A stretch of 64,000 nt of DNA from Croceitalea rosinachiae (GTDB lineage: Bacteria; Bacteroidota; Bacteroidia; Flavobacteriales; Flavobacteriaceae), in NCBI RefSeq assembly GCF_031846445.1, contig NZ_JAVRHR010000002.1, positions 558,001-622,000 on the forward strand, in the 5' to 3' direction. Under the pieces are notes generated by a model. It did not search any database. It saw only the letters and a program-made list of their open reading frames with translations, and was not told where the DNA came from. The number at the start of each line of letters is the position of its first letter. Within the stretch, counting starts at the first letter, position 1. Both the position numbers and the translations under genes were made by a program. Positions 9,140 to 19,259 of the stretch are shown here, piece by piece.

Positions 9140-9498
9140 ACTATGCAAGTCCAAATTGGTAAAGTTTTTGTCGAAAGAGCATGGTTCTCTTTTTTCTTTA
9201 GTTCTTGTCTTTCTTGATATTGATATCTAAAATAAACTATGAAAGTTAAAAGCACCAAAGTCAAAACAATATTTGACATTACAATAAATTGATGTCTCAA
9301 TCTGTACGTCATAAAGAATGAGGCAATGAAGGCAACAATTGCAAAAATCACCCCATACCCCAAAACTATGGCACCGCCGGCCAACATTTGCCCTTTACCA
9401 GCCTCAATTATACCCGCATAGGATATTCCCACAAAAAAGAATGTAATAAACATTAGTACGTTGAAAAGAAGACAAGCAGGTTTTAAAAGCTTTTTCAT
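9136..9498 (-). CDS. Small multi-spanning membrane protein, unknown
   Basis: A 120-residue protein with about three strong hydrophobic stretches (about 8-29, 38-64 and 72-90) and a charged C-terminus rich in Lys, Glu and Gln (YQYQERQELKKKEN). It starts at the ATGA overlap with the SGNH hydrolase gene and ends at the GTGA overlap with the glycosyltransferase gene, so all three are probably translated as a coupled unit. I do not recognise the family. Confidence 0.7.
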   Translation of the reverse strand: MKKLLKPACLLFNVLMFITFFFVGISYAGIIEAGKGQMLAGGAIVLGYGVIFAIVAFIASFFMTYRLRHQFIVMSNIVLTLVLLTFIVYFRYQYQERQELKKKENHALSTKTLPIWTCIV

Positions 9499-10181
9499 TT
9501 CACCATACTAAGGCTTTTATCAATAGCTTCTTCAGCTAGTTTTCCGAGTATCTCATAGCCTTTTTCAGTCAAATGAACTTCATCGGTGGTCAATTCTTTA
9601 GGCAATCCATTTCTGTCATCAGCCATGATCTTAAAATAATCTAAGTAGGGCACTTTCTTTTCTTCAGCCATTTTAGACAACATGCTATTCAGTTCAGGAA
9701 TTTTTATATTGGGGTTCAATCCAGGTCTCCATGGATAGTCATAAGCGGGAAGCACGGAACAGACAATTGGTAAAATACCATTGCTTTCTGCCAATTCTAC
9801 CATTGATAAGATATTATCTCTAATCTGTTCTAAGGTCATTGGGCCCGTGTTACCGGCAATATCGTTGGTTCCAGCTAAAATCAGTACAATTTTTGGGTTT
9901 AATGCAATTACGTCTTGCCGAAACCGAAGTAGCATCTGGGGAGTGGTTTGACCGCCTATACCCCGATTAATATATGGTTTACCTTCGAAGAATGATTTTG
10001 ACCATCCTTCAGTAATAGAATTACCCATAAAAACTACCCGATTTTCATTTGCTATTGGACTTCCAATTTTTTCATTATTAGCTTGATATTTAGCCAAGTT
10101 TGCCCAATCTTGTGCTTTTGCAGAATTTGAAAAAGAAAAAAATGCGAAGAGTAGAACCAAGGAAATCTTTTTTAAAAACAT
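9495..10181 (-). CDS. Secreted SGNH/GDSL hydrolase
   Basis: A 228-residue secreted hydrolase. A signal peptide (cleavage near AKAQ, residue 24) precedes the four SGNH blocks: GNSITEGW with Ser55, the Gly block RGIGGQTT, the Asn block AGTNDIAG, and DEVHLTEKGY holding the catalytic Asp and His. The family includes acetylxylan esterases, platelet-activating-factor acetylhydrolase-like enzymes and lysophospholipases; the RGIGGQTTPQML form is common in carbohydrate-esterase-like members. It lies 10 bp after the 191-residue secreted protein gene. Confidence 0.92.
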   Translation of the reverse strand: MFLKKISLVLLFAFFSFSNSAKAQDWANLAKYQANNEKIGSPIANENRVVFMGNSITEGWSKSFFEGKPYINRGIGGQTTPQMLLRFRQDVIALNPKIVLILAGTNDIAGNTGPMTLEQIRDNILSMVELAESNGILPIVCSVLPAYDYPWRPGLNPNIKIPELNSMLSKMAEEKKVPYLDYFKIMADDRNGLPKELTTDEVHLTEKGYEILGKLAEEAIDKSLSMVK

Positions 10182-10191
10182 AGAAACTTAG

Positions 10192-10767
10192 TTATTTTTT
10201 AGGAGGTGTGATCATAATATGAGCACGATGTGTTCCAGGGTTCATAAGCCAAGCATGACCAGGTGGTGTTGGGGTAGTGGGCAAGCCAGTACTTTCGCCG
10301 GTAGCAAATGGCACATAAAAAACGTAACGCACATACCCATTGTCAATTTCGTTGGTATCTGGGTTCACTTCGCCCGTAAAAACGCATAGTGTGGTTTTAT
10401 CGGGCATTTTTAACTTTCCTGATTTTACTTCCGCTTCTCTAATGTCAAATATTTCTTGAAACTCTTTCCCCTGCATTTTTAGTTCTCGACCACGTGCCAT
10501 AAATTCATCTAACTCTTTGTGATAAGCTGCGGTAGAAAATTTATTTTGTTTTGGGTGAGATGCCAAGGCGATATAATCATTAGTACCTTCTTTAAGAGTT
10601 ACAAAACTCCCAGCTTTGTCATAACCATATACCTTAGCTCCATCTTTATAATCTAAAGGAACTGCCATCAAGGCGGTTTTTATTTGCCAATCTGCAGAAG
10701 GAATTTTTTGACTTTTGAGCGTGATCAAAGGCAAAATTAAAAGCAATAGGGTTAGTAGATTTTTCAT
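10192..10767 (-). CDS. Secreted protein of unknown function
   Basis: A 191-residue protein with a signal peptide (about 1-19, LLTLLLLILPLITLKSQ). The mature part contains ALMAVPLDYKDGAKVYGYD and a distinct C-terminus, PPGHAWLMNPGTHRAHIMITPPKK, rich in Pro and His. The two His residues in GTHRAHIMI might bind metal, but that is a guess. I do not recognise a named domain. It sits between the S10 carboxypeptidase (11 bp) and the SGNH hydrolase (10 bp) in one operon, all predicted to be exported. Confidence 0.75.
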   Translation of the reverse strand: MKNLLTLLLLILPLITLKSQKIPSADWQIKTALMAVPLDYKDGAKVYGYDKAGSFVTLKEGTNDYIALASHPKQNKFSTAAYHKELDEFMARGRELKMQGKEFQEIFDIREAEVKSGKLKMPDKTTLCVFTGEVNPDTNEIDNGYVRYVFYVPFATGESTGLPTTPTPPGHAWLMNPGTHRAHIMITPPKK

Positions 10768-10778
10768 TATCTCAAAAT

Positions 10779-12263
10779 TTAATATTTGGCACTTTTACCA
10801 GTGTTCGCTGTTCTTTTTATAAAGGCACGAATATCATCATTAGCCTTTTGCAAGTCTTCTCTTCGCAGGTACATCATATGTCCTGAGCGATACCCTTTAA
10901 ACTCAAATCGGTCTTTCATTTTCCCACTAGGATCAACCTGCCACATGGTGTACTTAGCTTGAAAATAGGTGGTCGCACCATCGTAATACCCAGATTGTAT
11001 CAATACATTGAGATAAGGGTTTTGAGCCATAGCTTGTCTTAAATTATCCCTCGTATCGTCATCATCATTGTTCCATGGATGCACAGGTCCGAACATATTG
11101 TATTTAATATCTGTTTTAAATTTTAGTTCTTCTTGTAAGTAATAGTTTATCGCTGGGGTAAAACTATGCAACCATGAGGTGAGTTCGGCGCTATAATCAG
11201 GACGCATACCTGCCATTTGACGGTCTATGCCAAGATAACGCGAATCTAACCTTCCTATGGTATACCCCTGTTCTTTTAAAAGGTTTTTCCAGAAATATTG
11301 AACCGGTACCGTTAAGTTCTGGTCTAAAATTTCTTTTTTAGAAAGTCCGGAATAATAGGCCATTTTCTCAGCAACGGAATTTTTTTCAGTCTCACCAATA
11401 AAACCACCTTTTGCCAATGCGGGAATTAAAGTGTTAACAGCATAATTTTCAGATTCTGGTAAAACTTCCAATAAGTCCTTTTGTTGTAACTCGGCTGGAA
11501 GGGCTTTGTGATGCCATGCAGCTGCGGTATAGTAAGGTAAGCTTATTGCATTTTCGACAGCTCCGCCTGTGTTGTAAAGTTTATAATCAGCAGGAGAAAC
11601 CATAATGACCCCGTTCAAATACATCCATTGCTGGTTTTGCAACGCCAAAGAGAGTCCCATAACTCGAGTACCTCCATAACTTTCGCCCACTATATATTTG
11701 GGTGAACGCCATCTATTATTTCTCGTTACAAAGGTATTTAACCACTCTGCCAAATATTTAATATCTGCATTGATTCCAAAGAATTTTTCTCTGTCCACTT
11801 TCTTACCAGTTTCAGGAATAGTTCTAGAGTACCCGGTATTGGCGGGGTTCACATAGACAATATCCGTAACGTCTAAAACGGAGAAGGGATTTTGTTTTAC
11901 GCCATAAGGTTGTACTGGATACCCTTCATCATCAATTTTAAGCACTCTAGGCCCTGTGTAGGCTAAATGCATCCAAACCGAACCTGAACCTGGCCCACCA
12001 TTAAAAGAAATTAAAAGTGGTCTTGAAGCTCTATCCTTTACATTGTTTCTAGTATAATACGTATAGTGTAACGATGCGATAGGCTCTCCCATTTCATCCC
12101 ATACCGGCTGCGTGCCCGCAGTAGCCGTATAATTTATAGGAGCTCCATTAATAGTTACGCTATGCTGGGTGGTAACCGTAGTATCAAGGGTCAGCTTTCT
12201 TGATTGCGAAATAAGTGTAGCATATGAAAGCAAAAGTGATAACGCAAGAAGTGATTTTTTCAT
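10779..12263 (-). CDS. Serine carboxypeptidase, peptidase family S10
   Basis: A 494-residue exported peptidase with a signal peptide (about 1-20). FNGGPGSGS (87-95) forms the oxyanion region and GESYGG (193-198) holds the nucleophile Ser195. The Asp and His are expected in LIQSGYYDGATTY and FKGYRSGHMMY, where Tyr-Asp-Gly-Ala and Gly-His match the family. S10 enzymes remove C-terminal residues from peptides. It is the first gene of the operon 12263..8135 and is divergent from the Gfo/Idh gene at 12386. Confidence 0.92.
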   Translation of the reverse strand: MKKSLLALSLLLSYATLISQSRKLTLDTTVTTQHSVTINGAPINYTATAGTQPVWDEMGEPIASLHYTYYTRNNVKDRASRPLLISFNGGPGSGSVWMHLAYTGPRVLKIDDEGYPVQPYGVKQNPFSVLDVTDIVYVNPANTGYSRTIPETGKKVDREKFFGINADIKYLAEWLNTFVTRNNRWRSPKYIVGESYGGTRVMGLSLALQNQQWMYLNGVIMVSPADYKLYNTGGAVENAISLPYYTAAAWHHKALPAELQQKDLLEVLPESENYAVNTLIPALAKGGFIGETEKNSVAEKMAYYSGLSKKEILDQNLTVPVQYFWKNLLKEQGYTIGRLDSRYLGIDRQMAGMRPDYSAELTSWLHSFTPAINYYLQEELKFKTDIKYNMFGPVHPWNNDDDDTRDNLRQAMAQNPYLNVLIQSGYYDGATTYFQAKYTMWQVDPSGKMKDRFEFKGYRSGHMMYLRREDLQKANDDIRAFIKRTANTGKSAKY

Positions 12264-12385
12264 TTTTCAGGTTGTAATTCGTCCGTCTTTAAAAGTAAGG
12301 ATTTTGTTTAAGAAATTATAAATGCCACTCATTGAAGATGATTGTTTTCTATCTTTAAGACAATTCAGAATAATTGAGTATTAAA

Positions 12386-13513
12386 ATGGATAGAAGGAAA
12401 TTTAATTCAACATTGGCTTTAGGGGCAAGTGGTATCACCTTAGCCTCAAATGTTCCTATGGCTTGTGCAATGGGTACTAATCAAGATAAAAAGAAATTGG
12501 GTATTGCCCTAGTAGGTTTAGGTGGGTACAGCACCTATCAACTAGCCCCCGCACTGCAAGATACAGAACACTGTTATTTAGCTGGTGTGGTAACCGGAAC
12601 CCCAGAAAAAGAAAAAATATGGGTAAATAAATATAATATTCCTAAAGAGAACATTTATAATTATGACAACTTCGATTCCATAAAAGACAACAAAGCTATT
12701 GATATAGTTTATGTGGTGTTACCGAATAGTATGCATGCCGATTTTTCAATACGAGCTGCACGAGCAGGTAAACATGTAATTTGTGAGAAACCAATGGCCA
12801 TGAATGTTGAAGAATGTGATGCCATTATTGATGCTTGTAAGAAAGCAGGGGTAAAATTAGGTATGGGGTATCGACTCCATTCTGAGCCTTATACGCAAGA
12901 AGTAAAAAGATTTGTTCGTGAGAAAACCTTTGGAAATATTCGATACATATCGGCAGATGCCGGGTATTATTCTGGCAGCAGCCCTGGTCAATGGCGGCTA
13001 AATCGCAAACTTTCTGGCGGTGGAGCTTTAGTTAATATGGGAGTGTACGCCATTCAAAGTCTTATTTATGGAACTGGAGAAAATCCTATTTCGGTTTCAG
13101 CCCAAGAATTTAGTACTCGACCAGCTTATTTTAAAGAAACTGATGAGACCATTACCGCACAGTTTCAATTCGATAGCGGCGCGTTCGGCACGATTATGAC
13201 CTCTCACAATGTCAATGCCAATCGGTTACATGCAAAATGTGAGAGAGGATGGTTTGAATTAGACCCTGCAAGTACCTATATACCCTTAGCCGGCAGAACC
13301 TCAAATGGTGGATTGAATTTTAAACAAGAAAGTCAACAGAAATTACAGATGGATGATTTTGCAATGCATATTCTTTTTGATGCCCCTAATCTAGCCCCAG
13401 GTGAAATGGGCAAACGAGACATGATGATTGTCGAAGCTATTTATAAATCAATCTCAGAAGACGGCAAAAAACAAGCTTTGAATTTTGAACCTGCATATGG
13501 ATTTTCTGATGGT
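12386..13513 (+). CDS. Gfo/Idh/MocA-family oxidoreductase, exported
   Basis: A 375-residue oxidoreductase (stop codon follows to 13516). The start at ATG 12386 gives MDRRKFNSTLALGASGITLA, a Tat-like or lipoprotein-like leader; a TTG four codons upstream is less likely. The Rossmann motif is GLGGYS (44-49), and CEKPMAMN carries the family EKP (134-136). The substrate domain has the GGGALVNMGVYAIQ signature of glucose-fructose oxidoreductase-like enzymes. The next gene starts 12 bp after the stop, which is an odd pairing with an MG2/plug protein. Confidence 0.9.
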
Positions 13514-13528
13514 TAAAACTACTGTCTT

Positions 13529-15934
13529 ATGAAGCTCTTTTGCTTAAATAAAAAAAAATTATTAAGTGCTATTGCTATTATTCTGGCAATAAATTTTAGC
13601 TATACACAATCCGAAAAAGACAAAGAGTTATTGAACATATATAATTTATATACGTCTTTGCCAAGGGAAGTTATCTATTTGCATCTAAATAAAACCGATT
13701 TTCTTAAAGGGGAACAGCTAGGTTTCAAGGCATATATTATGGATAAGGTTTCCAGTAAGCCTGCATTGAATACATCTAATTTATACGTTCAAATAGTTGA
13801 TGAAAACAATAAAGTTGTTAAAGAACAATTACTTCAAGTAAGGAATGGTACTACGTATGGCACCTTTAAAATAGATGAGCTTTTTGATTTTAAGAGTTAT
13901 ATCATCAAGGCCTTTACCAATTGGTCTAGAAATTTTGATGAACCCAATAACTTTGAACAGGTGATAAGCGTAATAGACATTAATAAAAACAGAGCACAGG
14001 AAATCAAGGATTTGAACACTGACCTTGAGGTATCCTTTACGCCAGAGGGAGGTCACTTTATTGGTAACACATTGAATTCTCTGGGAATCATGGTTAAGGA
14101 CAATTATGGGTTTGCTGTACCGAATCTTACTGTTAAACTATTGAACGAACGGAATGAGCTCATGAAAATCATAAAATTAAATAAAAAGGGATTAGCAAAA
14201 GTATTGGTAAAACCTAAAATGGGAGTCAGGTTCAAGCTTTCGATGAAATACGATGGAATAGAACAAATTTATAATCTACCTATGGCAGAAGGGCGTGGTT
14301 TAGGATTAATCGTATCAAATCGAAAAAAAAGTTTACTTTTTAACTTGAATACCAACCCTGTTTCATTGCCTTTGATAAAAGAAAATAATTACAAATTGGC
14401 CATTCACAATGGATGTGAATTGAAATTGTTAAGGTTACCTAAATTTGATAGAACATCCATTGCCTATAATATTCCTAAAAGTGATTTGTTTAAAGGAGTA
14501 AATATCTTAACCGTTTTAGATGAAACAAATTTACCCCTTGCGGAACGACTTTATTTTTATTCAAATAAATCTAAAGTTAATTACGTAAAATCATATAAAC
14601 AAGAGCTAAAAAACGATTCAATTACAATTAGTCTTAATTACCAAGACATCAATGAAGTTGGCAATCTGAGTATTTCGATTTTACCTGAACAAACTATTTC
14701 AAATAATTCAGATGAAAGTATTACTTCTTTCAATATTCTAAGTTCTTACTTAAACTCGGCGATAGAAGACGGTTCTTATTATTTCAAAGAGAGGGTTTTG
14801 GTCGAGAAAGATTTAGATTTGTTATTGTTGACCCAAGGTTGGAGTGCTTATGATTGGGCAAACATCATGTATTTTCTACCAAAAACGAAATTTGAATTTG
14901 AGAAGGGGATAAAAGTGAGTGTTGTCAATAAGAAGAAAAGGGCAAAAAATTGGGTTGTTTTTCCGCATAAAGGAATATCCCTAAAAAAATTCCAGTCTTT
15001 TAATGAAGGGATGACCTATGCCATTGATTCCCTATTTCCATACCAAAATGATAAACTTCGAGTCAGCGAGATAAATAATAGAGGCGATTTTACACAACCC
15101 TTTTTTAATCGTGAATTTGAATTCTCACCGGTCAACATACCAGAAATTGATTTGTTTGGTAAGATACTTTCCAAAAAAAGTAAAAAGAACGAATCCGTTT
15201 TAGTTGAAGATGAAAAACTAGATCTTACGCTTCCTTTTGACGGCAAAACCATAACGCTTGAAGAAGTTGTCGTTTCTGAAAAGAGAACGGAAGATTTACG
15301 ACTTAAGAACCTTCAAGATTTCAGTTTTGGTGAAGTAACTGTATTTGACGATAAGGAAAGGAAAAAATGGCCTAATGTTATTTCTTTTTTGGGGATGCAA
15401 CAGGGTTTTAAAATTCGAAATAACGAGTCTGGAGAAACAATAATTCTTAATGCTCTGCCAAACATGCCATTACCGACAATTTATTTAGATGGTGCTCCCC
15501 TCCAAAGTCCCATATTGAAATTAAATGATTTGTCACTATTAGAAAGGTTAAGAACTACAGATATAGCTTATATTGAAATTAATAGGTTTGGTTTAGGTGA
15601 AGGGGTAAGAGGTGCAGGTGGAGCCATTCGTATCTTTACAAGAAGTGACTATTTAGACAATTCTAAAAAGCCATATCGGTATTTAGATTTTGAATATCCC
15701 ATGACTTTTGATACGCCTGATTCATATGTAGTTCCCTTATATAGTTCGTATTCCAATGAATCATATTTAAACTATGGTGTTATAGGTTGGTTCCCAAATC
15801 TTAGTTTAGATAGTAATAAAGAAGTAATATTTACCATTCCTATAACAGATTTGGATAGCATAAAATTGAATATTCAAGGTGTATTGGCCAATGGAGGTTT
15901 TATCTCAGAAGAAAAAATTATTGATTTGAATTAA
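13529..15934 (+). CDS. MG2-like plus TonB-plug-like surface protein without a barrel
   Basis: An 801-residue exported protein (signal about 1-26). After the leader, PREVIYLHLNKTDFLKGEQLGFKAYI matches the start of MG2/alpha-2-macroglobulin-like proteins of Bacteroidota, followed by several beta-sandwich stretches. Near residues 595-705 lies a TonB-receptor plug-like domain (PTIYLDGAPL ... IAYIEINRFGLGEGVRGAGGAIRIFTRSD). No beta-barrel follows: only about 95 residues remain. Family members are often annotated as TonB-receptor-like though they cannot form a pore. Role unknown; it may act as an outer-membrane-associated binding or partner protein (inference). Confidence 0.8.
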   Translation: MKLFCLNKKKLLSAIAIILAINFSYTQSEKDKELLNIYNLYTSLPREVIYLHLNKTDFLKGEQLGFKAYIMDKVSSKPALNTSNLYVQIVDENNKVVKEQLLQVRNGTTYGTFKIDELFDFKSYIIKAFTNWSRNFDEPNNFEQVISVIDINKNRAQEIKDLNTDLEVSFTPEGGHFIGNTLNSLGIMVKDNYGFAVPNLTVKLLNERNELMKIIKLNKKGLAKVLVKPKMGVRFKLSMKYDGIEQIYNLPMAEGRGLGLIVSNRKKSLLFNLNTNPVSLPLIKENNYKLAIHNGCELKLLRLPKFDRTSIAYNIPKSDLFKGVNILTVLDETNLPLAERLYFYSNKSKVNYVKSYKQELKNDSITISLNYQDINEVGNLSISILPEQTISNNSDESITSFNILSSYLNSAIEDGSYYFKERVLVEKDLDLLLLTQGWSAYDWANIMYFLPKTKFEFEKGIKVSVVNKKKRAKNWVVFPHKGISLKKFQSFNEGMTYAIDSLFPYQNDKLRVSEINNRGDFTQPFFNREFEFSPVNIPEIDLFGKILSKKSKKNESVLVEDEKLDLTLPFDGKTITLEEVVVSEKRTEDLRLKNLQDFSFGEVTVFDDKERKKWPNVISFLGMQQGFKIRNNESGETIILNALPNMPLPTIYLDGAPLQSPILKLNDLSLLERLRTTDIAYIEINRFGLGEGVRGAGGAIRIFTRSDYLDNSKKPYRYLDFEYPMTFDTPDSYVVPLYSSYSNESYLNYGVIGWFPNLSLDSNKEVIFTIPITDLDSIKLNIQGVLANGGFISEEKIIDLN

Positions 15935-16025
15935 AATATTTTTAAATCTCTTTGCAAAACCGATGAAAATAAACTGTTTAATAAGCAAGTACGGCTTACT
16001 ACCTTAATAAACATATTATCAAAAA

Positions 16026-19000
16026 TTAAAATTTAAAGAACAATACGGTATCATCATTTCGAGCAACGATGACAAGGCTATCTTTGGTTACAATGTCCCG
16101 TATTTCGCCTGGGGCTTTAAAACCCCCATCTTCCGCTTGAAACTGTAATCCTCCTTCATTTTTGAGATAGATTCCATCTGTAGCATCATATCTACCGGCT
16201 TGTGGTTTCACTCCAAAAAGATTGCCCCCCAGTACTAGATCTTTATCACCGTCGTGATCGTAATCACCTGAGGAGATGGCAAATATAGGAGTCAATTGGG
16301 CAGCGGCTGGTAAGGGTTTTATTGCAAAAGTTGCATCTCCTTGATTTATAAAAAGCATTGATGATAGATGTGTTGCCTTCGCTACAACAGAATTATCCAA
16401 TTGATCTTTTGAAAACATCTTTTGAACAGTTGCACCTTCATAAGACTTAAAATCAGGGAATACTTTTTTTATGGATGCTATTTGGTCAATTAAATCATTT
16501 CTAATGGCATAAGGGACAGCTTCCCCTAATTTATTATACTTGGTCAAAATAGGGTCTATAAAATCATTTTGATCGTAATCATTGACAAAAAGCGCGATGG
16601 GTTGGGTTATAGAGGCCTTAAAAATGCTGTTTAGACCATGATTACCGGCAACAATATCCAAATCGCCATCAGCATCTAAATCTGTTATGTGAAGTGTATT
16701 CCACCAACCTTTTAAATTATCAAGGCCATTCTCCTTTGGTTCAAATGCTTGTCCCGAATGTAGAAAACAATGAATACCCATAAATTCTCCCGTAACAATC
16801 AAGTCTTGGCGCCCATCTCCATCAATATCAGCGAAAATAGCATCTGAAATCATCCCAATTCCCTTTAGACTCGGAAGCCAAGTTTTGGTTACATCTTCAA
16901 AAGCACCTTCTCCTTTATTTTCAAACAAATACCCGTCAGAGGGTAATCCATATTGTGTTGGTCTTGAACCTTCTCCCACAAAAACATCTAAATCTCCATC
17001 TCCATCAAAGTCAGAAGTGGCCACACAAGAGGTATTGATTGTTAACCCAAACGGATTATCGATACTTTTTATAAAAGACTCATCTTCATTGATGTAGAGC
17101 TTGTCTTTTAAAATTTTTGAGCCCTTTTCGGTTTCTACTCCGCCACTACCTATAATAAAATCCAAGTCTTTATCACCATCAACGTCAAGGAATATTCCTT
17201 CGGTGGCTTCAAAATTACCATCAATTTTTAGGCTTTCATACTTACCTCCAATAGCGAAGATTTGAGAGGATACTTCTTTACCACCTGAAACGAATAAATC
17301 GTTAATGCCATCTTGATTCCAATCTGTAAGCGTAAGCTTTGGTCCTTTGGCACTCACCATATGGTACAGAAATCGATCTCGATCAAAATCTACAAAATGA
17401 CTTTCTTTGTGTTGTACATTCAATAAGTTAATTGGTTGAAAAATCGTTTCACCCTTTGATGCTACTTCTTTCAAATTCGGAACCTCTGCCTCTAACTCCT
17501 TTATTTGAATGGTTTGGTTGACATCGATGTTTTTTAAAACGGATACTTTCCCTTCAGGCCATAGAATCTTAATATTAATCGGTGCAGCTGTGTTGAGACC
17601 TACAACAAGTTTTGTGTCCATGCTCGATTGAAATCCTCTAACAGGTTGCTGTTCATAATAATACTCATTAGAATCTGATTGAATAAATATTTTGCTTCCG
17701 ATACCGTATTTGTTGGTCTCTCCCTTCAAAATGAGGCTAATGCTGTTTCCTGATGTATTATTTCGATATATTGAGGCTACCCCATTTACATTATTGATAA
17801 CAAGATCCAAGTCCCCGTCATTATCGAGGTCTCCATATGCTGAACCGTTTGAAAAACCTTTTAGATCTAACCCAAACTCATTTGAGGCTTCTTTGAATGC
17901 TAAACCATCCACATTTTTAAAAAAGTTATTTGGAATCGGACTGGACGGAATATGTTTGGAAAGTTTATCATAATCAAACCCGTCCTGAGAAATTAATCCT
18001 TTCATCAACGCTTCATTTGATATGTAGTTGATATAATCTAAATCGGTCAAATCTTGATAAATACCATTCGCAACAAAAATGTCCTTTAAGCCATCATTGT
18101 CTAAGTCAAAAATCAAGGCTCCCCAACTCCAATCCGTAGCTTCAAGATTAGACAACCGACCGACTTCTTTATACCCTTCGGGCGAACTTAGTTGGAATAC
18201 GTTTCGAGAAAATTGGTTATGGTAGCCATATCTTCTATTGAATTCCGACTTGTTCCAATCCATAAAGGTGATTTTTGACTTTATTCTTGCGTCGTCTCTT
18301 GGTAACATGTCCGTGACAAACAAATCATTTTTGCCATCATTGTTGACATCTGCTATATCAGCACCCATAGAATTGAGACTGATGGATTGAAAATAATCGG
18401 TAAGCTCCTCGCTAAATGTACCGTCCTGTTGATTGATGTATAGATAGTCTCTTTCGAAAAAATCGTTTGAGACGAAAATATCTTCCCAATTGTCGCCGTT
18501 AATATCGCCAATGGCTACCCCTAATCCAAAGCCAATTTCACTTCCATAGATACCTGCCTCTTCACTGACATCAATAAATGCATTTCCTTCATTTCGCATG
18601 AGTTTATCCCCTCCGAGAAGATTTCGTTTTGCTCGTTCATTTTGTCGTTGATCAAAAGCTGCTAAGGGTTTGTATGAGTTGTTCAATATATAAACATCCA
18701 AATCGCCATCCTTGTCATAATCGAAAAAGGAAGCGTGTGTTCCAAACCCGACATCGGCAAGATTGTACTGCAAAGCACTTTCGGTAAAAGTCAGGTCACC
18801 GTTGTTAATGAAAAGTTCGTTTTGTTTATTGGTCATTCGTATATCACCCGAGTTACATACATAAATGTCCAAAAGGCCATCTGAGTTGATGTCAACCATA
18901 CTCACTCCTGTTGACCAAGAGCTTTTCCCTCCCGTTCCTGACTTTTCTGTAATATCTTCAAAAGTGAAATCTCCTTTATTCAGATAGAGTCGATTCTTTT

Positions 19001-19259
19001 CAAGGTTTGCGGTGAAATAAATGTCCGTAAGACCATCATTATTGATATCTCCGATTGCCACGCCACCACCATTGTAGTAATTTCTATAGTTGTATCCATT
19101 AAAATCTTTGTCAAAACTAAGTTGATTGACAAAGTCAATTCCTATTTCAGCGGGATTCATAAGTTCCATAGGGCTATCACTCTTTGCTTGCTTACACGAT
19201 TGTAAAAAAACGTTTGCTATTAGAAGCGGTATTAAGGCCAGAGGAAATTTAGATGTCAT
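16026..19259 (-). CDS. UnbV/ASPIC and FG-GAP (VCBS) repeat lipoprotein
   Basis: A 1077-residue lipoprotein (signal ending FLQSC, Cys about 22). About fourteen calcium-type loops of the DxNxDGxxD kind (for example DINNDGLTD, DYDKDGDLD, DFDGDGDLD) mark two seven-bladed FG-GAP propellers, one before and one after an ASPIC/UnbV domain at about 515-590 (YYYEQQPVRGFQSSMD, then IKILWPEGK). Such proteins sit on the outer membrane and often accompany SusC/SusD systems, but none is next to it here. It is convergent with the MG2/plug gene, with a 91-bp gap lacking a clear terminator. Confidence 0.92.
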   Translation of the reverse strand: MTSKFPLALIPLLIANVFLQSCKQAKSDSPMELMNPAEIGIDFVNQLSFDKDFNGYNYRNYYNGGGVAIGDINNDGLTDIYFTANLEKNRLYLNKGDFTFEDITEKSGTGGKSSWSTGVSMVDINSDGLLDIYVCNSGDIRMTNKQNELFINNGDLTFTESALQYNLADVGFGTHASFFDYDKDGDLDVYILNNSYKPLAAFDQRQNERAKRNLLGGDKLMRNEGNAFIDVSEEAGIYGSEIGFGLGVAIGDINGDNWEDIFVSNDFFERDYLYINQQDGTFSEELTDYFQSISLNSMGADIADVNNDGKNDLFVTDMLPRDDARIKSKITFMDWNKSEFNRRYGYHNQFSRNVFQLSSPEGYKEVGRLSNLEATDWSWGALIFDLDNDGLKDIFVANGIYQDLTDLDYINYISNEALMKGLISQDGFDYDKLSKHIPSSPIPNNFFKNVDGLAFKEASNEFGLDLKGFSNGSAYGDLDNDGDLDLVINNVNGVASIYRNNTSGNSISLILKGETNKYGIGSKIFIQSDSNEYYYEQQPVRGFQSSMDTKLVVGLNTAAPINIKILWPEGKVSVLKNIDVNQTIQIKELEAEVPNLKEVASKGETIFQPINLLNVQHKESHFVDFDRDRFLYHMVSAKGPKLTLTDWNQDGINDLFVSGGKEVSSQIFAIGGKYESLKIDGNFEATEGIFLDVDGDKDLDFIIGSGGVETEKGSKILKDKLYINEDESFIKSIDNPFGLTINTSCVATSDFDGDGDLDVFVGEGSRPTQYGLPSDGYLFENKGEGAFEDVTKTWLPSLKGIGMISDAIFADIDGDGRQDLIVTGEFMGIHCFLHSGQAFEPKENGLDNLKGWWNTLHITDLDADGDLDIVAGNHGLNSIFKASITQPIALFVNDYDQNDFIDPILTKYNKLGEAVPYAIRNDLIDQIASIKKVFPDFKSYEGATVQKMFSKDQLDNSVVAKATHLSSMLFINQGDATFAIKPLPAAAQLTPIFAISSGDYDHDGDKDLVLGGNLFGVKPQAGRYDATDGIYLKNEGGLQFQAEDGGFKAPGEIRDIVTKDSLVIVARNDDTVLFFKF

